A stretch of 64,000 nt of DNA from Marivivens donghaensis (GCF_030410045.1 NZ_JAUFRA010000007.1:62001-126000); one strand, 5' to 3'; shown: positions 34,682 to 43,116, counted from the first letter of the stretch. Numbers and translations: made by a program. Notes: generated from the letters alone by a model not told the origin.

Positions 34682-35407
34682 TTACTGTAGCCTCGGTCCT
34701 GACGGTGCCGATAGACGATCCTGCACCAGCGCCATCACCCGCGACAACGACGGGAGAATCGGTTGTCCATCATGGCGGCATCGGTCCAGCGCCGCGACCG
34801 CGTGGGTGAGGGTGTGATCATCGGCACTGCGGGCGATGCCCGATAGAAACTGCGTCACATAGTCGAGCGACCTACCGTCATGGCAGTGCGACAGAACCTC
34901 CGCTGCTTGGGCGAGGTCATCCTCATAGGCCACTAGATCGGGGACGACATTGTCATTCGTCACAACCCGCAATCCGTGTAGTTGCCGATCCGTCGGGAGG
35001 TGATTGAGGATAAGGGACTGAAACGCGGCCAGAGACCCCACTGGTTTGGGCAGAAATCCATCAGCCCCCGCCACGACCGAGCGCATTTCGCCGTCTGGAT
35101 CCCCGCTTGTCCCGAGAATCACATCAACGCGGGGGTGGGCGCGGGACAGGTCCGTGATCAATCCTTCGCCGTAGCCATCAGGCAGGCCAAGGTCGATAAT
35201 CACGACGGCAGGACGATAGACGCGTAGATGCATTCGCGCGCTCGCCAGCGTATCCGCCCGCCGCAATCGTGCGCCCGACCTCTGGGTCATGAGGCGCATC
35301 GCCTCTGACGCGAAACGGCTGTCTTCGACCAAGAGCAGCGTCAGCCCAGCCAAGGGGCGGCTGGCGGTGGGGGGGAGGGTCATCATAAAATCGGTTTGGC
35401 TGTCCAT
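34682..35407 (-). CDS. Response regulator receiver protein with unassigned C-terminal domain
   Basis: Two-component receiver of about 241 residues. The N-terminal REC domain has the acidic pair in LLVEDSRF, the phospho-acceptor Asp in VVIIDLGLPDGYGEG, Thr/Ser in ILGTSGD and Lys in FLPKPVG. The C-terminal half (about 130-241) is helical and without a DNA-binding domain I recognise, so output may be by protein contact. The start at 35407 has AAGGG seven bases upstream; the adjacent ATG at 35410 is also possible. No histidine kinase is nearby. Confidence 0.85.
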   Translation of the reverse strand: MDSQTDFMMTLPPTASRPLAGLTLLLVEDSRFASEAMRLMTQRSGARLRRADTLASARMHLRVYRPAVVIIDLGLPDGYGEGLITDLSRAHPRVDVILGTSGDPDGEMRSVVAGADGFLPKPVGSLAAFQSLILNHLPTDRQLHGLRVVTNDNVVPDLVAYEDDLAQAAEVLSHCHDGRSLDYVTQFLSGIARSADDHTLTHAVAALDRCRHDGQPILPSLSRVMALVQDRLSAPSGPRLQ

Positions 35408-35549
35408 CATCAGGCCCTTTGGTCGGGGTTGGGTGAGGTCAGAAAACACCAGCATGGTTGATGAAAGATTAATCCGCGACGAAACGACAGCTTTGCCTTG
35501 GGGGGCGGAACCCGCGATAAGGTGATCAACGCTATGAGGGAGAGATCGC

Positions 35550-35954
35550 ATGATCGGACGTTTGAACCATGTTGCCATTGCAGTGCCGGACTTAGAGGCC
35601 GCATCGGCGCAATACCGTGATACTTTGGGTGCCAAAGTGAACCCGCCGCAGGACGAACCTGATCACGGCGTGACTGTCGTATTCATCGAACTGCCGAACA
35701 CAAAGATCGAACTCCTGTATCCGTTGGGCGAAAACTCTCCGATTGCGGGCTTTTTGGAAAAGAACCCAGCGGGCGGCATTCACCACATCTGCTACGAGGT
35801 CGACGATATCCTCGCGGCGCGTGACAAGCTCAAAGAGCAAGGCGCACGGGTTCTAGGCACAGGCGAGCCGAAAATCGGGGCGCATGGGAAACCCGTTCTG
35901 TTCCTGCACCCCAAAGATTTCAACGGCTGCTTGGTCGAGCTTGAGCAGGTCTAA
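35550..35954 (+). CDS. mce: Methylmalonyl-CoA epimerase
   Basis: VOC-fold metalloenzyme that interconverts (R)- and (S)-methylmalonyl-CoA in propionate use. The 134-residue product has paired beta-alpha-beta-beta-beta modules and the metal ligands His in LNHVAIAVPD, His in GIHHICYEVDD and Glu in CLVELEQV, as in the family. The mutase and carboxylase genes are not in the window. Confidence 0.92.
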   Translation: MIGRLNHVAIAVPDLEAASAQYRDTLGAKVNPPQDEPDHGVTVVFIELPNTKIELLYPLGENSPIAGFLEKNPAGGIHHICYEVDDILAARDKLKEQGARVLGTGEPKIGAHGKPVLFLHPKDFNGCLVELEQV

Positions 35955-35997
35955 GGCTTGCCCCTGACCTGAAGCAGAGTATGTAAGCATCAAACAA

Positions 35998-36024
35998 AAG
36001 GGGCGGTCCGTCGCCCCTTACTTT
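35998..36024 (+). terminator. Weak terminator-like hairpin between mce and the DUF1467 gene
   Basis: Perfect 8-bp stem AAGGGGCG / CGCCCCTT with loop GTCCGT. Only ACTTT follows, so termination may be partial and the next gene may still be read through. Confidence 0.5.
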
Positions 36025-36038
36025 AACAGGAGAGTCCG

Positions 36039-36332
36039 ATGGCTCCGACGTCCGCATTTGTCCTCTTTGCCGTGATCTGGTTCATGGTGTTCTTTATCGT
36101 CCTGCCGCTGCGGCTCGAAACGCAGGGTGAGGCGGGCGAGGTGGTCAAAGGGACCCATGCGTCCTCCCCTGCGAACTTTAGCTTTAAGCGCAAGGCGTGG
36201 ATCACCACGATGGTGGCTGTTCCGCTTTGGGGTGTGATCGCTGGTGTGATCCTGTCGGGCCTGATTTCGGTGCGCGACATAGATTGGTTCCACCGCATGA
36301 GCACACCCGAAGTGAGCCGTCCCGCTGAATAA
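36039..36332 (+). CDS. DUF1467 family membrane protein
   Basis: Small alphaproteobacterial membrane protein of 97 residues with two helices (about 6-24 and 56-80) separated by a polar loop TQGEAGEVVKGTHASSP, the DUF1467 pattern WFMVFFIVLPLRLETQGE. AACAGGAG is placed ideally before the ATG. The function is unknown. It commonly follows mce in Rhodobacteraceae, as it does here. Confidence 0.88.
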   Translation: MAPTSAFVLFAVIWFMVFFIVLPLRLETQGEAGEVVKGTHASSPANFSFKRKAWITTMVAVPLWGVIAGVILSGLISVRDIDWFHRMSTPEVSRPAE

Positions 36333-37022
36333 TCAGCGAGACGCGAGCCGGTGATAGAGGTGGGTGAACGTTGCCGCGCCAAGCACTGGAATGAACAGGT
36401 TCACGAGCGGAAATGAGAGCGGCACGGCCATCAGGCAGCCCGCGACCCAGATTTGTCCCGAATAGTGCCGACGCATGGCTTTGGCGCCTTCGCGACCCTC
36501 ACGGCGCTGGGCAGCGAGGGTGAAATATTCTCGACCCAATAGGTAGCCGTTCAGCATGTAGAAAATCGGCAGCGCGAAAATCGGCAGGAGCGTCGAAAGA
36601 ACAAACGCCAGAATGTTGCCGACCAACAGCACGCCGAGGAAGTTGATCGTGTCACGCAGGCCGTCCCAGAATCCCACATGAGGGACAGGTGGCAGGTGAG
36701 GGTAATGGCGGTCCTCAACCGCTTGGGCGACGTCATCCAAAAAGAGCGACGTCATCGCAGAGGCGACAGGCACCATCAGGAACATGGAGGCCACGATCAT
36801 CAGGATCAGCGATCCCCACGACAGCAGATCGCCCAGCCACGTGACTTGACCCACCCCAGGGAGCGTTAGGGCAGAGGGGTCTGCCCAGTCGATCAGCATC
36901 AGAAAGCCCGCGTAGATCGCGACGAGCAGGGCAATGGTCAGCCCGATGCCGAGCATCACAACCCGCTGAAAGCGGCTATCACCCAGTTGAGCGACGGCCT
37001 TAAAGAAATCGCCGAGGATCAT
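36333..37022 (-). CDS. EI24 domain-containing (CysZ-like) membrane protein
   Basis: Inner-membrane protein of about 229 residues with four or more helices and the EI24/CysZ features: GDFFKAVAQLGDSRFQRVV at the start, MTSLFLDDVAQAVEDRHYPHLPPVP after helix 2, and MLNGYLLGREYFTLAAQRR. CysZ relatives carry sulfate; that role is not proven for this branch. The ATG at 37022 forms an ATGA overlap with the upstream nitroreductase stop, which decides the start over a GTG two codons earlier. Confidence 0.87.
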   Translation of the reverse strand: MILGDFFKAVAQLGDSRFQRVVMLGIGLTIALLVAIYAGFLMLIDWADPSALTLPGVGQVTWLGDLLSWGSLILMIVASMFLMVPVASAMTSLFLDDVAQAVEDRHYPHLPPVPHVGFWDGLRDTINFLGVLLVGNILAFVLSTLLPIFALPIFYMLNGYLLGREYFTLAAQRREGREGAKAMRRHYSGQIWVAGCLMAVPLSFPLVNLFIPVLGAATFTHLYHRLASR

Positions 37023-37612
37023 TTCCACGTCACAATCTGGCTGAGGTCAGGGCGGGGGCGTTCTGGGGGCACCATGCCTTCGGTGCCGATATGGATGATG
37101 CCAGCGACCTTTTCGTCTGCGGTGACGCCCAACTGTTCGGCGGTGAACTGTGGATCATGGCTATGCCAGCCAGACACCCACGAGGCAGCCCAACCCGTAG
37201 CGAGCGCCGCATTCACGAGGCTGAGGCAAACAGCGCCCGCTGAATACTGCTGTTCAATGGCAGGCACCTTTGCCGCGTCTTTGGGGCTGTAGACGACCAC
37301 GACGGCACAGGGGGACTGTGCGTAGACGGTTGCGGGTTTGTCGATGTTGCCTTGTTCGATGCCCAGCCGCTCTCCCGCCGCTTGCAGCGCATCTGCGTAG
37401 GTTTCGAGGGCCTCTTTGCTCAACACGATAAACCGCCATGGTACCAATGCGCCGTGGTCTGGTGTGCGGGCTGCGGCGGTCAGGATGGTTTCCAATGCGG
37501 CACGATCTGGCCCCGGCCCTTTGATCGTTTTTGCGGGACGCGACCGGCGGGTCAAAAGGAAATTTACGGCGGCGTCATTGCGTGTGAGGGGCGGAATCGT
37601 CGTGTCGGTCAT
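37019..37612 (-). CDS. Nitroreductase family protein, YdjA-like
   Basis: FMN-dependent reductase of 197 residues. The start region LLTRRSRPAKTIKGPGPDRAALETILTAAARTPDHGALVPWRF is typical of the short YdjA branch, with the C-terminal GTEGMVPPERPRPDLSQIV. The start at 37612 has CAGGAG six bases upstream. It is coupled to the EI24 gene. The substrate is unknown. Confidence 0.9.
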   Translation of the reverse strand: MTDTTIPPLTRNDAAVNFLLTRRSRPAKTIKGPGPDRAALETILTAAARTPDHGALVPWRFIVLSKEALETYADALQAAGERLGIEQGNIDKPATVYAQSPCAVVVVYSPKDAAKVPAIEQQYSAGAVCLSLVNAALATGWAASWVSGWHSHDPQFTAEQLGVTADEKVAGIIHIGTEGMVPPERPRPDLSQIVTWK

Positions 37613-37703
37613 CAAAATCTCCTGCTTCATTAGGGATATCGGCATTAACGGGATCGAATTCAATCAGTAGAATTATACGCAGCGGCAGATTAAACCCGTC
37701 GCT

Positions 37704-37952
37704 ATGACTGATCTTTCCCATCTTGCCGTTGAGGGCGCTGAAATCGCTGTGCGGGTAACACCCAAGGCCAGCCGTGACCGTATCCTCGTCGAAGATGACA
37801 CGATCCGTGTCTACGTAACCACGTTGCCTGAGGACGGCAAAGCGAACAAAGCGGTGGTCAAACTGCTGTCCAAAGCGCTGGGCGTGCCCAAAACGCGGCT
37901 CGATCTGATCCGTGGGGCAACATCGCGGGATAAGGTGTTTCGGATCGTCTAG
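37704..37952 (+). CDS. DUF167 / YggU family protein
   Basis: Small soluble protein of 82 residues with the YggU pattern IAVRVTPKASRDRI...VYVTTLPEDGKANKAVVKLLSKALGVPKTRLDLIRGATSRDK. The structure is known for relatives but not the function. Its 3' end overlaps the convergent gene by four bases. Confidence 0.9.
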   Translation: MTDLSHLAVEGAEIAVRVTPKASRDRILVEDDTIRVYVTTLPEDGKANKAVVKLLSKALGVPKTRLDLIRGATSRDKVFRIV

Positions 37953-38185
37953 CCGTCCTTGCGCAGACGATAGACACCTTCTGGCAGATCCAATGCCGCC
38001 TCAAGATCGCGGAGCTGGCTGAGCGATAGGGTGATTTTAACGACCTGATCGGTGCGAGGGTCCAACTGCTGAACCGTGATGCAATCCTCGAACGCCGAGA
38101 CGGTCACATCCTCTTGCAAAAAGGCTGCGTCTTCGTCGACCAAGGTCACGACGGTGGCATCGAAATCGTGTTCAATCGTAAACAT
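37949..38185 (-). CDS. Small conserved acidic protein, unknown function
   Basis: The 78-residue, strongly acidic product (MFTIEHDFDATVVTLVDEDAAFLQEDVTV...) has no signal or membrane segment and looks like a compact all-beta domain followed by one helix (LSQLRDLEAALDL). The ribosome site is weak. I do not recognise a family; proteins of this type occur as single copies in related genomes as far as I recall, without assigned function. Confidence 0.7.
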   Translation of the reverse strand: MFTIEHDFDATVVTLVDEDAAFLQEDVTVSAFEDCITVQQLDPRTDQVVKITLSLSQLRDLEAALDLPEGVYRLRKDG

Positions 38186-38311
38186 GAGATCAGCCTAGAC
38201 CTGCAATCGCGACTTGAAAAGAGGAGATGCCAATCCCGTGAGGACGCGGCATCAGGGGCTTACGGGCCGTCGGCGGAATGATAAGATGGCCCAAAGCAAA
38301 GCGAGAGGCCA

Positions 38312-39013
38312 ATGCGGGCGTTCCTCATTCTCATGTTCGGTGTTTTCGGGTTGGCTGGTTGTTCAATGCCACCAATCACCGTGGCCACCGTTGCGCCCAA
38401 GGCTGTTTCCGTCACGCCTGATCGCCAAACCGCGAATATGTTCGTGGCCGTGGTGCAGGACGTGGAACCCTTTGTCGAAGAGATTTGCGTTCGAACAGAT
38501 GCGCGTCGCAACTGCGATTTCCGTATTGTGATTGATGACACCCCCGGTGCGCAGGCCAATGCGTTTCAGACCGTGGATCGGTCGGGGCGTCCTGTGATCG
38601 CGTTTACGCTAGCCCTATTGGATGACATCCAGAACGAGAACGAGTTTGCCTTTGTTTTGGCGCATGAAGCCTCGCACCACATCGCTGGGCATTTGGAACG
38701 GACACAACGCAACGCGGCGGTCGGCGCGATGATCTTTGGCGAATTGGCGGGGGTTGCTGGTACGGGCCTCCCGTCGAATGTGCAGGCCGCGCGGGAGATT
38801 GGCGCCGCTGTGGCCTCCCGTGCCTATTCCAAGGATTACGAGCTTGAGGCGGATATGATGGCCGCCCGTATCGTGACAGCAGCGGGGTATGATGCGCTGC
38901 GCGGGGCTGCATTCTTTGCTCGTATTCCTGACCCGGGGGATCAGTTCCTCGGATCGCACCCAGCGAACGCGGACCGTGTTGCCGCGGTGCGCCGTGCCGT
39001 GGGAGCAATCTGA
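38312..39013 (+). CDS. M48 family metallopeptidase lipoprotein
   Basis: Lipid-anchored zinc protease, probably acting on envelope proteins like LoiP/BepA. It has 233 residues with lipobox LAGC (Cys17), zinc motif HEASH at about 118-122, and the third ligand Glu in DYELEADMMAARI. It lacks the TPR region of BepA. The motif is intact, so it should be active. Confidence 0.9.
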   Translation: MRAFLILMFGVFGLAGCSMPPITVATVAPKAVSVTPDRQTANMFVAVVQDVEPFVEEICVRTDARRNCDFRIVIDDTPGAQANAFQTVDRSGRPVIAFTLALLDDIQNENEFAFVLAHEASHHIAGHLERTQRNAAVGAMIFGELAGVAGTGLPSNVQAAREIGAAVASRAYSKDYELEADMMAARIVTAAGYDALRGAAFFARIPDPGDQFLGSHPANADRVAAVRRAVGAI

Positions 39014-39094
39014 AACTGACACAAAGCTTTTAACTCGCGCTGTTATGAGCGCCGAATTAGACTTCTCTGCACCAACGACAGAGAGGAGCGGTCA

Positions 39095-39469
39095 GTGGGG
39101 AAGATCATGCAAGGTATTATGCGTATCCGCCAAAGGGCTATTTGGTCGTGGCAAGGCTGGGTTCACGTTTGGAAAACCGAACAATCGCTGATGCAGTGGA
39201 TTTGGGCCAACGCGGTCTCGATCCCTTTGGCCGTGATTTTGCCGCTGACGGCGGGTGAAACCGCGCTGATCATTATGGGCGGTGTGTTCGTTCTGGCGAT
39301 GGAGTGTATCAATACAGCGATTGAGCGCGTTGTTGACGACATCTCAACCCAGCGCCGTGACCGCGCAGGCCAAGCCAAGGACGCAGGTAGCGCCGCTGTC
39401 GCGGTTTCTGCTGTGGGCGTCGGGATGGCTTGGCTCGTGATCCTGTTTAGGCTCGTGACGAACGGCTAA
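39095..39469 (+). CDS. dgkA: Diacylglycerol kinase
   Basis: Small trimeric inner-membrane kinase that recycles diacylglycerol to phosphatidate. The 124-residue product has three helices and the catalytic signature MECINTAIERVVDDIS with RAGQAKDAGSAAV. The GTG at 39095 has AGGAG six bases upstream; an ATG at 39107 is an alternative. The 3' end overlaps the convergent ppk2 by 23 bases. Confidence 0.93.
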   Translation: MGKIMQGIMRIRQRAIWSWQGWVHVWKTEQSLMQWIWANAVSIPLAVILPLTAGETALIIMGGVFVLAMECINTAIERVVDDISTQRRDRAGQAKDAGSAAVAVSAVGVGMAWLVILFRLVTNG

Positions 39470-40346
39470 CCTTCCGCGTTTCGGGGTGTAGCGCCTTGCC
39501 CAGAATATGTTCGTCGGTGTGGATGACCTTATCCGCAGAGCCTACGATTTCGGGGTCGGGGAGTACGGCGATTGACGGGTCTTTGCCTGGATAATCGAGG
39601 GTCGATAGGAAGTGGCGCATGCAATTAATCCGCGCCCGTTTCTTATCGTTCGATTTAACCACGGTCCAAGGCGCATCTGCGGTGTTCGTATAAAAGAACA
39701 TCGCCTCTTTTGCCTCGGTGTAGTCATCCCATTTGTCGAGCGACGCCTTATCAATCGGGGACAGCTTCCATTGCTTCAGTGGATCGGTTTCGCGGGCCTT
39801 AAAGCGGCGAAGTTGTTCGTCTCGGGTCACTGAGAACCAGTATTTATAGAGCCGAATACCAGACCGAACGAGCATCTGTTCGAGGTCGGGGGTCATGCGC
39901 ATGAATTCTAGGTATTCATTGGGTTCACAGAACCCCATGACCCGTTCGACGCCTGCGCGGTTATACCAACTGCGGTCGTAGAACACCATTTCGCCCGCCG
40001 TTGGCAGATGTTCGATATAGCGTTGAAAAAACCACTGGCCGCGCTCTGTCTCAGTCGGTTTATTCAGGGCCACAACCCGCGCATGACGTGGGTTCAAATG
40101 TTCCATAAACCGTTTGATCGTACCGCCTTTGCCTGCAGCATCACGGCCCTCGAACAGGATGACGAACTTCTGGCCTGTTTCTTGGGCCCAGTGCTGCACC
40201 TTGAGCATTTCCGCCTGAAGTTTGGCTTTTTCGGCCTCATAGGGAATGCGGGCCATACGTGTGTGGCGGTGTCGAGGCGGTGATGGTTTGGCCTCGACAG
40301 AGGGGTCCTGAGCATCTGTGGCAATCGCGGCGGTGGTCTCTGTCAT
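39447..40346 (-). CDS. ppk2: Polyphosphate kinase 2
   Basis: PPK2-type kinase of 299 residues that transfers phosphate between polyphosphate and nucleotides. Walker A is FEGRDAAGKGGTIKR (about 66-79), the lid and Walker B are in EMVFYDRSWYNRAGVERVMGFC, with the conserved KYWFSVTRDEQLRRFKAR. It belongs to the one-domain class. It is divergent from a gene preceded by FNR-like sites that could serve either direction. Confidence 0.94.
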   Translation of the reverse strand: MTETTAAIATDAQDPSVEAKPSPPRHRHTRMARIPYEAEKAKLQAEMLKVQHWAQETGQKFVILFEGRDAAGKGGTIKRFMEHLNPRHARVVALNKPTETERGQWFFQRYIEHLPTAGEMVFYDRSWYNRAGVERVMGFCEPNEYLEFMRMTPDLEQMLVRSGIRLYKYWFSVTRDEQLRRFKARETDPLKQWKLSPIDKASLDKWDDYTEAKEAMFFYTNTADAPWTVVKSNDKKRARINCMRHFLSTLDYPGKDPSIAVLPDPEIVGSADKVIHTDEHILGKALHPETRKVSRSSRA

Positions 40347-40405
40347 GGCGTCGTCCTCTGTTCGTGTCTGATTGGGGACTCTAGACCTGATGTCGGAAGG
40401 GTGCC

Positions 40406-40445
40406 TTGATATGCGTCAACGGTGCGCCGTTTTGATCTGGCGCAA
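40406..40445. promoter_or_regulatory. FNR/CRP-type boxes between ppk2 and the DUF6455 gene
   Basis: TTGATATGCGTCAA (40406-40419) differs by one base from the FNR consensus TTGAT-N4-ATCAA. A second, weaker copy TTGATCTGGCGCAA lies at 40432-40445. Oxygen-responsive control by FnrL/Dnr of the divergent genes is plausible; I could not place a matching -10. Confidence 0.5.
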
Positions 40446-40511
40446 TGCGGGCGTCAGCGACTTGGCGCACAACTTTGCTTGATTGGATTAAGACATACAA
40501 AGGATGAACCG

Positions 40512-40772
40512 ATGCAGCGGTTGGGCGATATTCGGGAACATTTTTGGCTGACCCTCGCTATGGCGAAACATTGTGAGGTCGATCTGGCGGAAGCCATGCG
40601 TGAAGGCCATATTTCTACGGCGGAATATGCCGATCACATCACCCGTTGCCGCGCGTGCCCATCCCCCGAACATTGCAAGCATTGGCTCAAAAACGCATCT
40701 GCGGGAGACGAGCCCCCGCAGTATTGTCAGAACAAAGCGTCCTTTGCTGAATTGGCGAGCGAACCCGCCTAG
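40512..40772 (+). CDS. DUF6455 family small Cys-containing protein
   Basis: An 86-residue soluble protein with two helical segments and Cys pairs in CRACPSPEHCKHWL and YCQN, plus one Cys earlier in HCEVD. The pattern fits the DUF6455 group of Rhodobacteraceae, which may bind metal or redox cofactors; the function is unknown. ATG 40512 has AAAGGA about seven bases upstream. FNR-like sites lie 70-100 bases upstream, which suggests redox control. Confidence 0.82.
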   Translation: MQRLGDIREHFWLTLAMAKHCEVDLAEAMREGHISTAEYADHITRCRACPSPEHCKHWLKNASAGDEPPQYCQNKASFAELASEPA

Positions 40773-41254
40773 CCTTTGACGGCAGAGAGTAGGCTGATCG
40801 AGCCGCGCATGTCACCATCAGAGAGGTCGATCAGGGTCTGATCCGCCGTTGCGGTCACGCCCTGTTCGGCCAGTTTCGCAATGAGGTTCTCGGCATCGGT
40901 GCCCATCAGCGGTGCGAGGTCGGTCAGCGAGGCAGAGCTAACCAACTGCAAAGCGATAATGTCAGGACGCGCATCACCTGCATCATCCCCGAGTGACACG
41001 AAAGACGCCGCCAGCATCACCGCAGACGCCGTCATCAGCGTCAGTGCAACAGGCCGTTTGAAATAGGTCTGAAATGCACGCCAGTTCAGCACAACGTGCA
41101 AAAGAACCGCAGCAACCATGACCAGCCCGACATATTCATGAACGACTTTGTTCAGCGTCGTATTGGTATGGAAAAACATCAGAATGCCGGTCGCCCCCAT
41201 AATGAGGAAGGTGCCGATCGTGAGTGGCGTTGCATAGGCGCGGAGGTGTTTCAT
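40769..41254 (-). CDS. DUF4405 membrane protein, cytochrome b-like
   Basis: A 161-residue inner-membrane protein with three to four helices. His29, His39 (VVHEYVG) and His53 (LLHVVLNW) lie in helices 1-2 in the spacing of di-haem cytochrome b-like DUF4405 proteins, so haem binding is likely. The C-terminal 70 residues (ISSL..., TDLAPLMGTDAENLIAKLAEQG) are polar and probably periplasmic, resembling a small ligand-binding helical domain. It converges on the DUF6455 gene with a four-base overlap. Confidence 0.85.
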   Translation of the reverse strand: MKHLRAYATPLTIGTFLIMGATGILMFFHTNTTLNKVVHEYVGLVMVAAVLLHVVLNWRAFQTYFKRPVALTLMTASAVMLAASFVSLGDDAGDARPDIIALQLVSSASLTDLAPLMGTDAENLIAKLAEQGVTATADQTLIDLSDGDMRGSISLLSAVKG

Positions 41255-41421
41255 CGCGATAATCCTGACTGATCAAATACTCACCTTGAAACGGGGACTA
41301 AACGAAAGTCCGTCGAAATTTTTCACTCGGTCAGGGTTTTTTGTCAGTGGTATGTAAAATGCCTCCCTTTGGAACCGTTACCCTAACCAAATGAAACACA
41401 CGCTAGGCTGCGGGATGTGAG

Positions 41422-41673
41422 ATGACGGATCTAAGACACTCAGATTTTAAGACAGCCATTACTATGATCCACGTTCCACCCTGCGCGGCAGATATTCTTG
41501 CTGCTTTAGCAGACGGATACGTGGACGAAGTTCAGGCGGACGAGCTTTTGAGGAAGTGCCGTGTTTGCGCACGTCGCTACACGCCTCGGGGCTGGCTGAG
41601 TGGCGATAGTGGGTGTGGTGTTTGGCAAGGTTGCGCGCATTTGGACCGTATCAAGGCAGCGCTGATAGACTGA
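41422..41673 (+). CDS. Small Cys-rich hypothetical protein
   Basis: The 83-residue product is soluble and has seven or so functional-looking residues clustered in LLRKCRVCARRYTPRGWLSGDSGCGVWQGCAHL, which has a CxxC and two further Cys plus His, suggestive of a metal site. I do not recognise a family. The start could also be the second ATG at 41464. The following gene starts 21 bases after its stop. Confidence 0.5.
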   Translation: MTDLRHSDFKTAITMIHVPPCAADILAALADGYVDEVQADELLRKCRVCARRYTPRGWLSGDSGCGVWQGCAHLDRIKAALID

Positions 41674-41694
41674 TGAAAGGCCGGCCGTTCCGGT

Positions 41695-42093
41695 ATGAGT
41701 TACACAGTTAAATCTCTTTTGCCTGCCAAAGTGATCCACGACGCAGGACGGCCAGACAGCCCAAGCGACGCTGTGACGATCATCGGGTTTGATGTGCTCG
41801 ATACAGCGGTCCTCGCCATGACGGTCGAGAACAAAGACGGTCAACTCTCTCAGTTCCCGCTTTGGCCGACGGTTCGGATTAGCAGCCAATATGGTGACTC
41901 CCTGACAGGCGACCAGCTTTTGATGGCCCTACTCAAAGAGGGCGTCGTGAACGAGATAAAACCGCCGAAACCGCGTGTCGAATTCCACAATCCGCCGCCA
42001 CAGGTCCGCATGGTCCAACTCGGTCGGGTCGAGGTCTACACGATCACCGCTGCCGTTGTTTTCCTCCTCTGGGTGGTGCTTTCCGCGCTTTAA
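41695..42093 (+). CDS. Hypothetical tail-anchored membrane protein
   Basis: The 132-residue product has a soluble N-terminal part of beta-type composition and a Pro-rich stretch (IKPPKPRVEFHNPPPQ), and ends with a single hydrophobic helix (about 114-131, YTITAAVVFLLWVVLSAL) without residues after it, a tail-anchor layout. No family is recognised. It may form a unit with the small Cys-rich gene upstream. Confidence 0.6.
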   Translation: MSYTVKSLLPAKVIHDAGRPDSPSDAVTIIGFDVLDTAVLAMTVENKDGQLSQFPLWPTVRISSQYGDSLTGDQLLMALLKEGVVNEIKPPKPRVEFHNPPPQVRMVQLGRVEVYTITAAVVFLLWVVLSAL

Positions 42094-42203
42094 TTGCGAT
42101 TTCTACGACCAAAGGACTAGGCTTAGGCCCGTCTTCGTTGATCTGGGTCAACCCTCCTGCTGACCAGAGGCGTAGCCTTGGCGCATTCATTCAGGAGGGC
42201 ACT

Positions 42204-42614
42204 ATGACCTACTTTAAAACCGCTGCGACCCTTGCGCTGATCGCTTTGTCGAGCCCCGCTTTCGCGGACTCCTACAACGAGATCAAAGTTGAGGCAGGCG
42301 AGAAACTCTTTGACGCGGAATGCCACCGTTGCCACGCCGATAACCCCACCGACCCGAGCTATGGTCCGCCTCTCGTGAACGTTGTGGGCCGTGGCGCTGG
42401 GACCGTGGCGGATTACGACTACTCCACCGCTCTGGCGGCCTCTGGCATCGTCTGGACCCCTGCCGCGCTGCGGGCGTGGATGGAGGACAACAGCGGCTTT
42501 ATGCCGGGGACGAAAATGCGTCACGTGGGGATCACCGACCCCGTCGTGCAGGACTTTATCCTGTCCTACCTGCAGAGCATCACGACCCAAGATAACGCTG
42601 CCATCAGCGAGTAA
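42204..42614 (+). CDS. Periplasmic c-type cytochrome (class I)
   Basis: Electron carrier of 136 residues with a signal peptide (cleavage after PAFA), haem motif CHRCH at about 40-44 and a likely axial Met in FMPGTKM. The layout (EAGEKLFDAECHRCHADNP, GPPLVNVVGRGAGTVADYDYSTAL) is that of the short cytochrome c550/c552 group of Rhodobacteraceae. ATG 42204 has AGGAGG five bases upstream. It may donate to an oxidase or to a sulfur or denitrification enzyme; this cannot be told here. Confidence 0.9.
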   Translation: MTYFKTAATLALIALSSPAFADSYNEIKVEAGEKLFDAECHRCHADNPTDPSYGPPLVNVVGRGAGTVADYDYSTALAASGIVWTPAALRAWMEDNSGFMPGTKMRHVGITDPVVQDFILSYLQSITTQDNAAISE

Positions 42615-42653
42615 CCCTTTCGCCTGCGGCCCTCGCGGACTAGGGTCGCGGGC

Positions 42654-43001
42654 ATGAAGATCATCGACAATGTCATCAGCGACCGCGGGTCGAAATACGC
42701 GGTCTCTGGCGCGCCCTGCAGCAGTGCAGAGGACGCAAAGGCGTTCATCAAAGAGCTGTGCAAAACCAAGAAATTCGCCAAGGCGACCCATAACACATGG
42801 GCCGTGCTTCTCGACGATGGGCCGCTGAAAAACGACGACGGCGAAAGCGGCGCGGGCATGGTGATCGTGCGGATGCTAGAGCGCGAAGGCCTCCGAGGAC
42901 ACCTCATCTGCGTCACCCGCTGGTTCGGCGGCAAACACCTTGGCGGAGACAGGTTCCGCCACGTGCAGGAGGCGGTCAGGGTTTATTTGGAGGGGATGTA
43001 G
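42654..43001 (+). CDS. IMPACT/YigZ N-terminal domain protein (UPF0029)
   Basis: The 115-residue product consists only of the IMPACT-like domain: SKYAVSGAPCSSAEDAKAFIKEL, KATHNTWAVLL, DDGESGAGMVIVRML and VTRWFGGKHLGGDRF, all at family positions. Full YigZ proteins carry a further C-terminal domain that is missing here. The frame is clean, so this is a single-domain version. The function is probably RNA/translation-related by family; it is not proven. Confidence 0.82.
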   Translation: MKIIDNVISDRGSKYAVSGAPCSSAEDAKAFIKELCKTKKFAKATHNTWAVLLDDGPLKNDDGESGAGMVIVRMLEREGLRGHLICVTRWFGGKHLGGDRFRHVQEAVRVYLEGM

Positions 43002-43116
43002 GGTTCTGCGTATTATTTTTATGGTGAATTTGTCCGCAACTGACCATTGCGTAACTTTTATTTGAGCAACTATAAGTTAATTTGTTTCTGGCATTTATCA
43101 GCCCAAGGGTGTTGCG

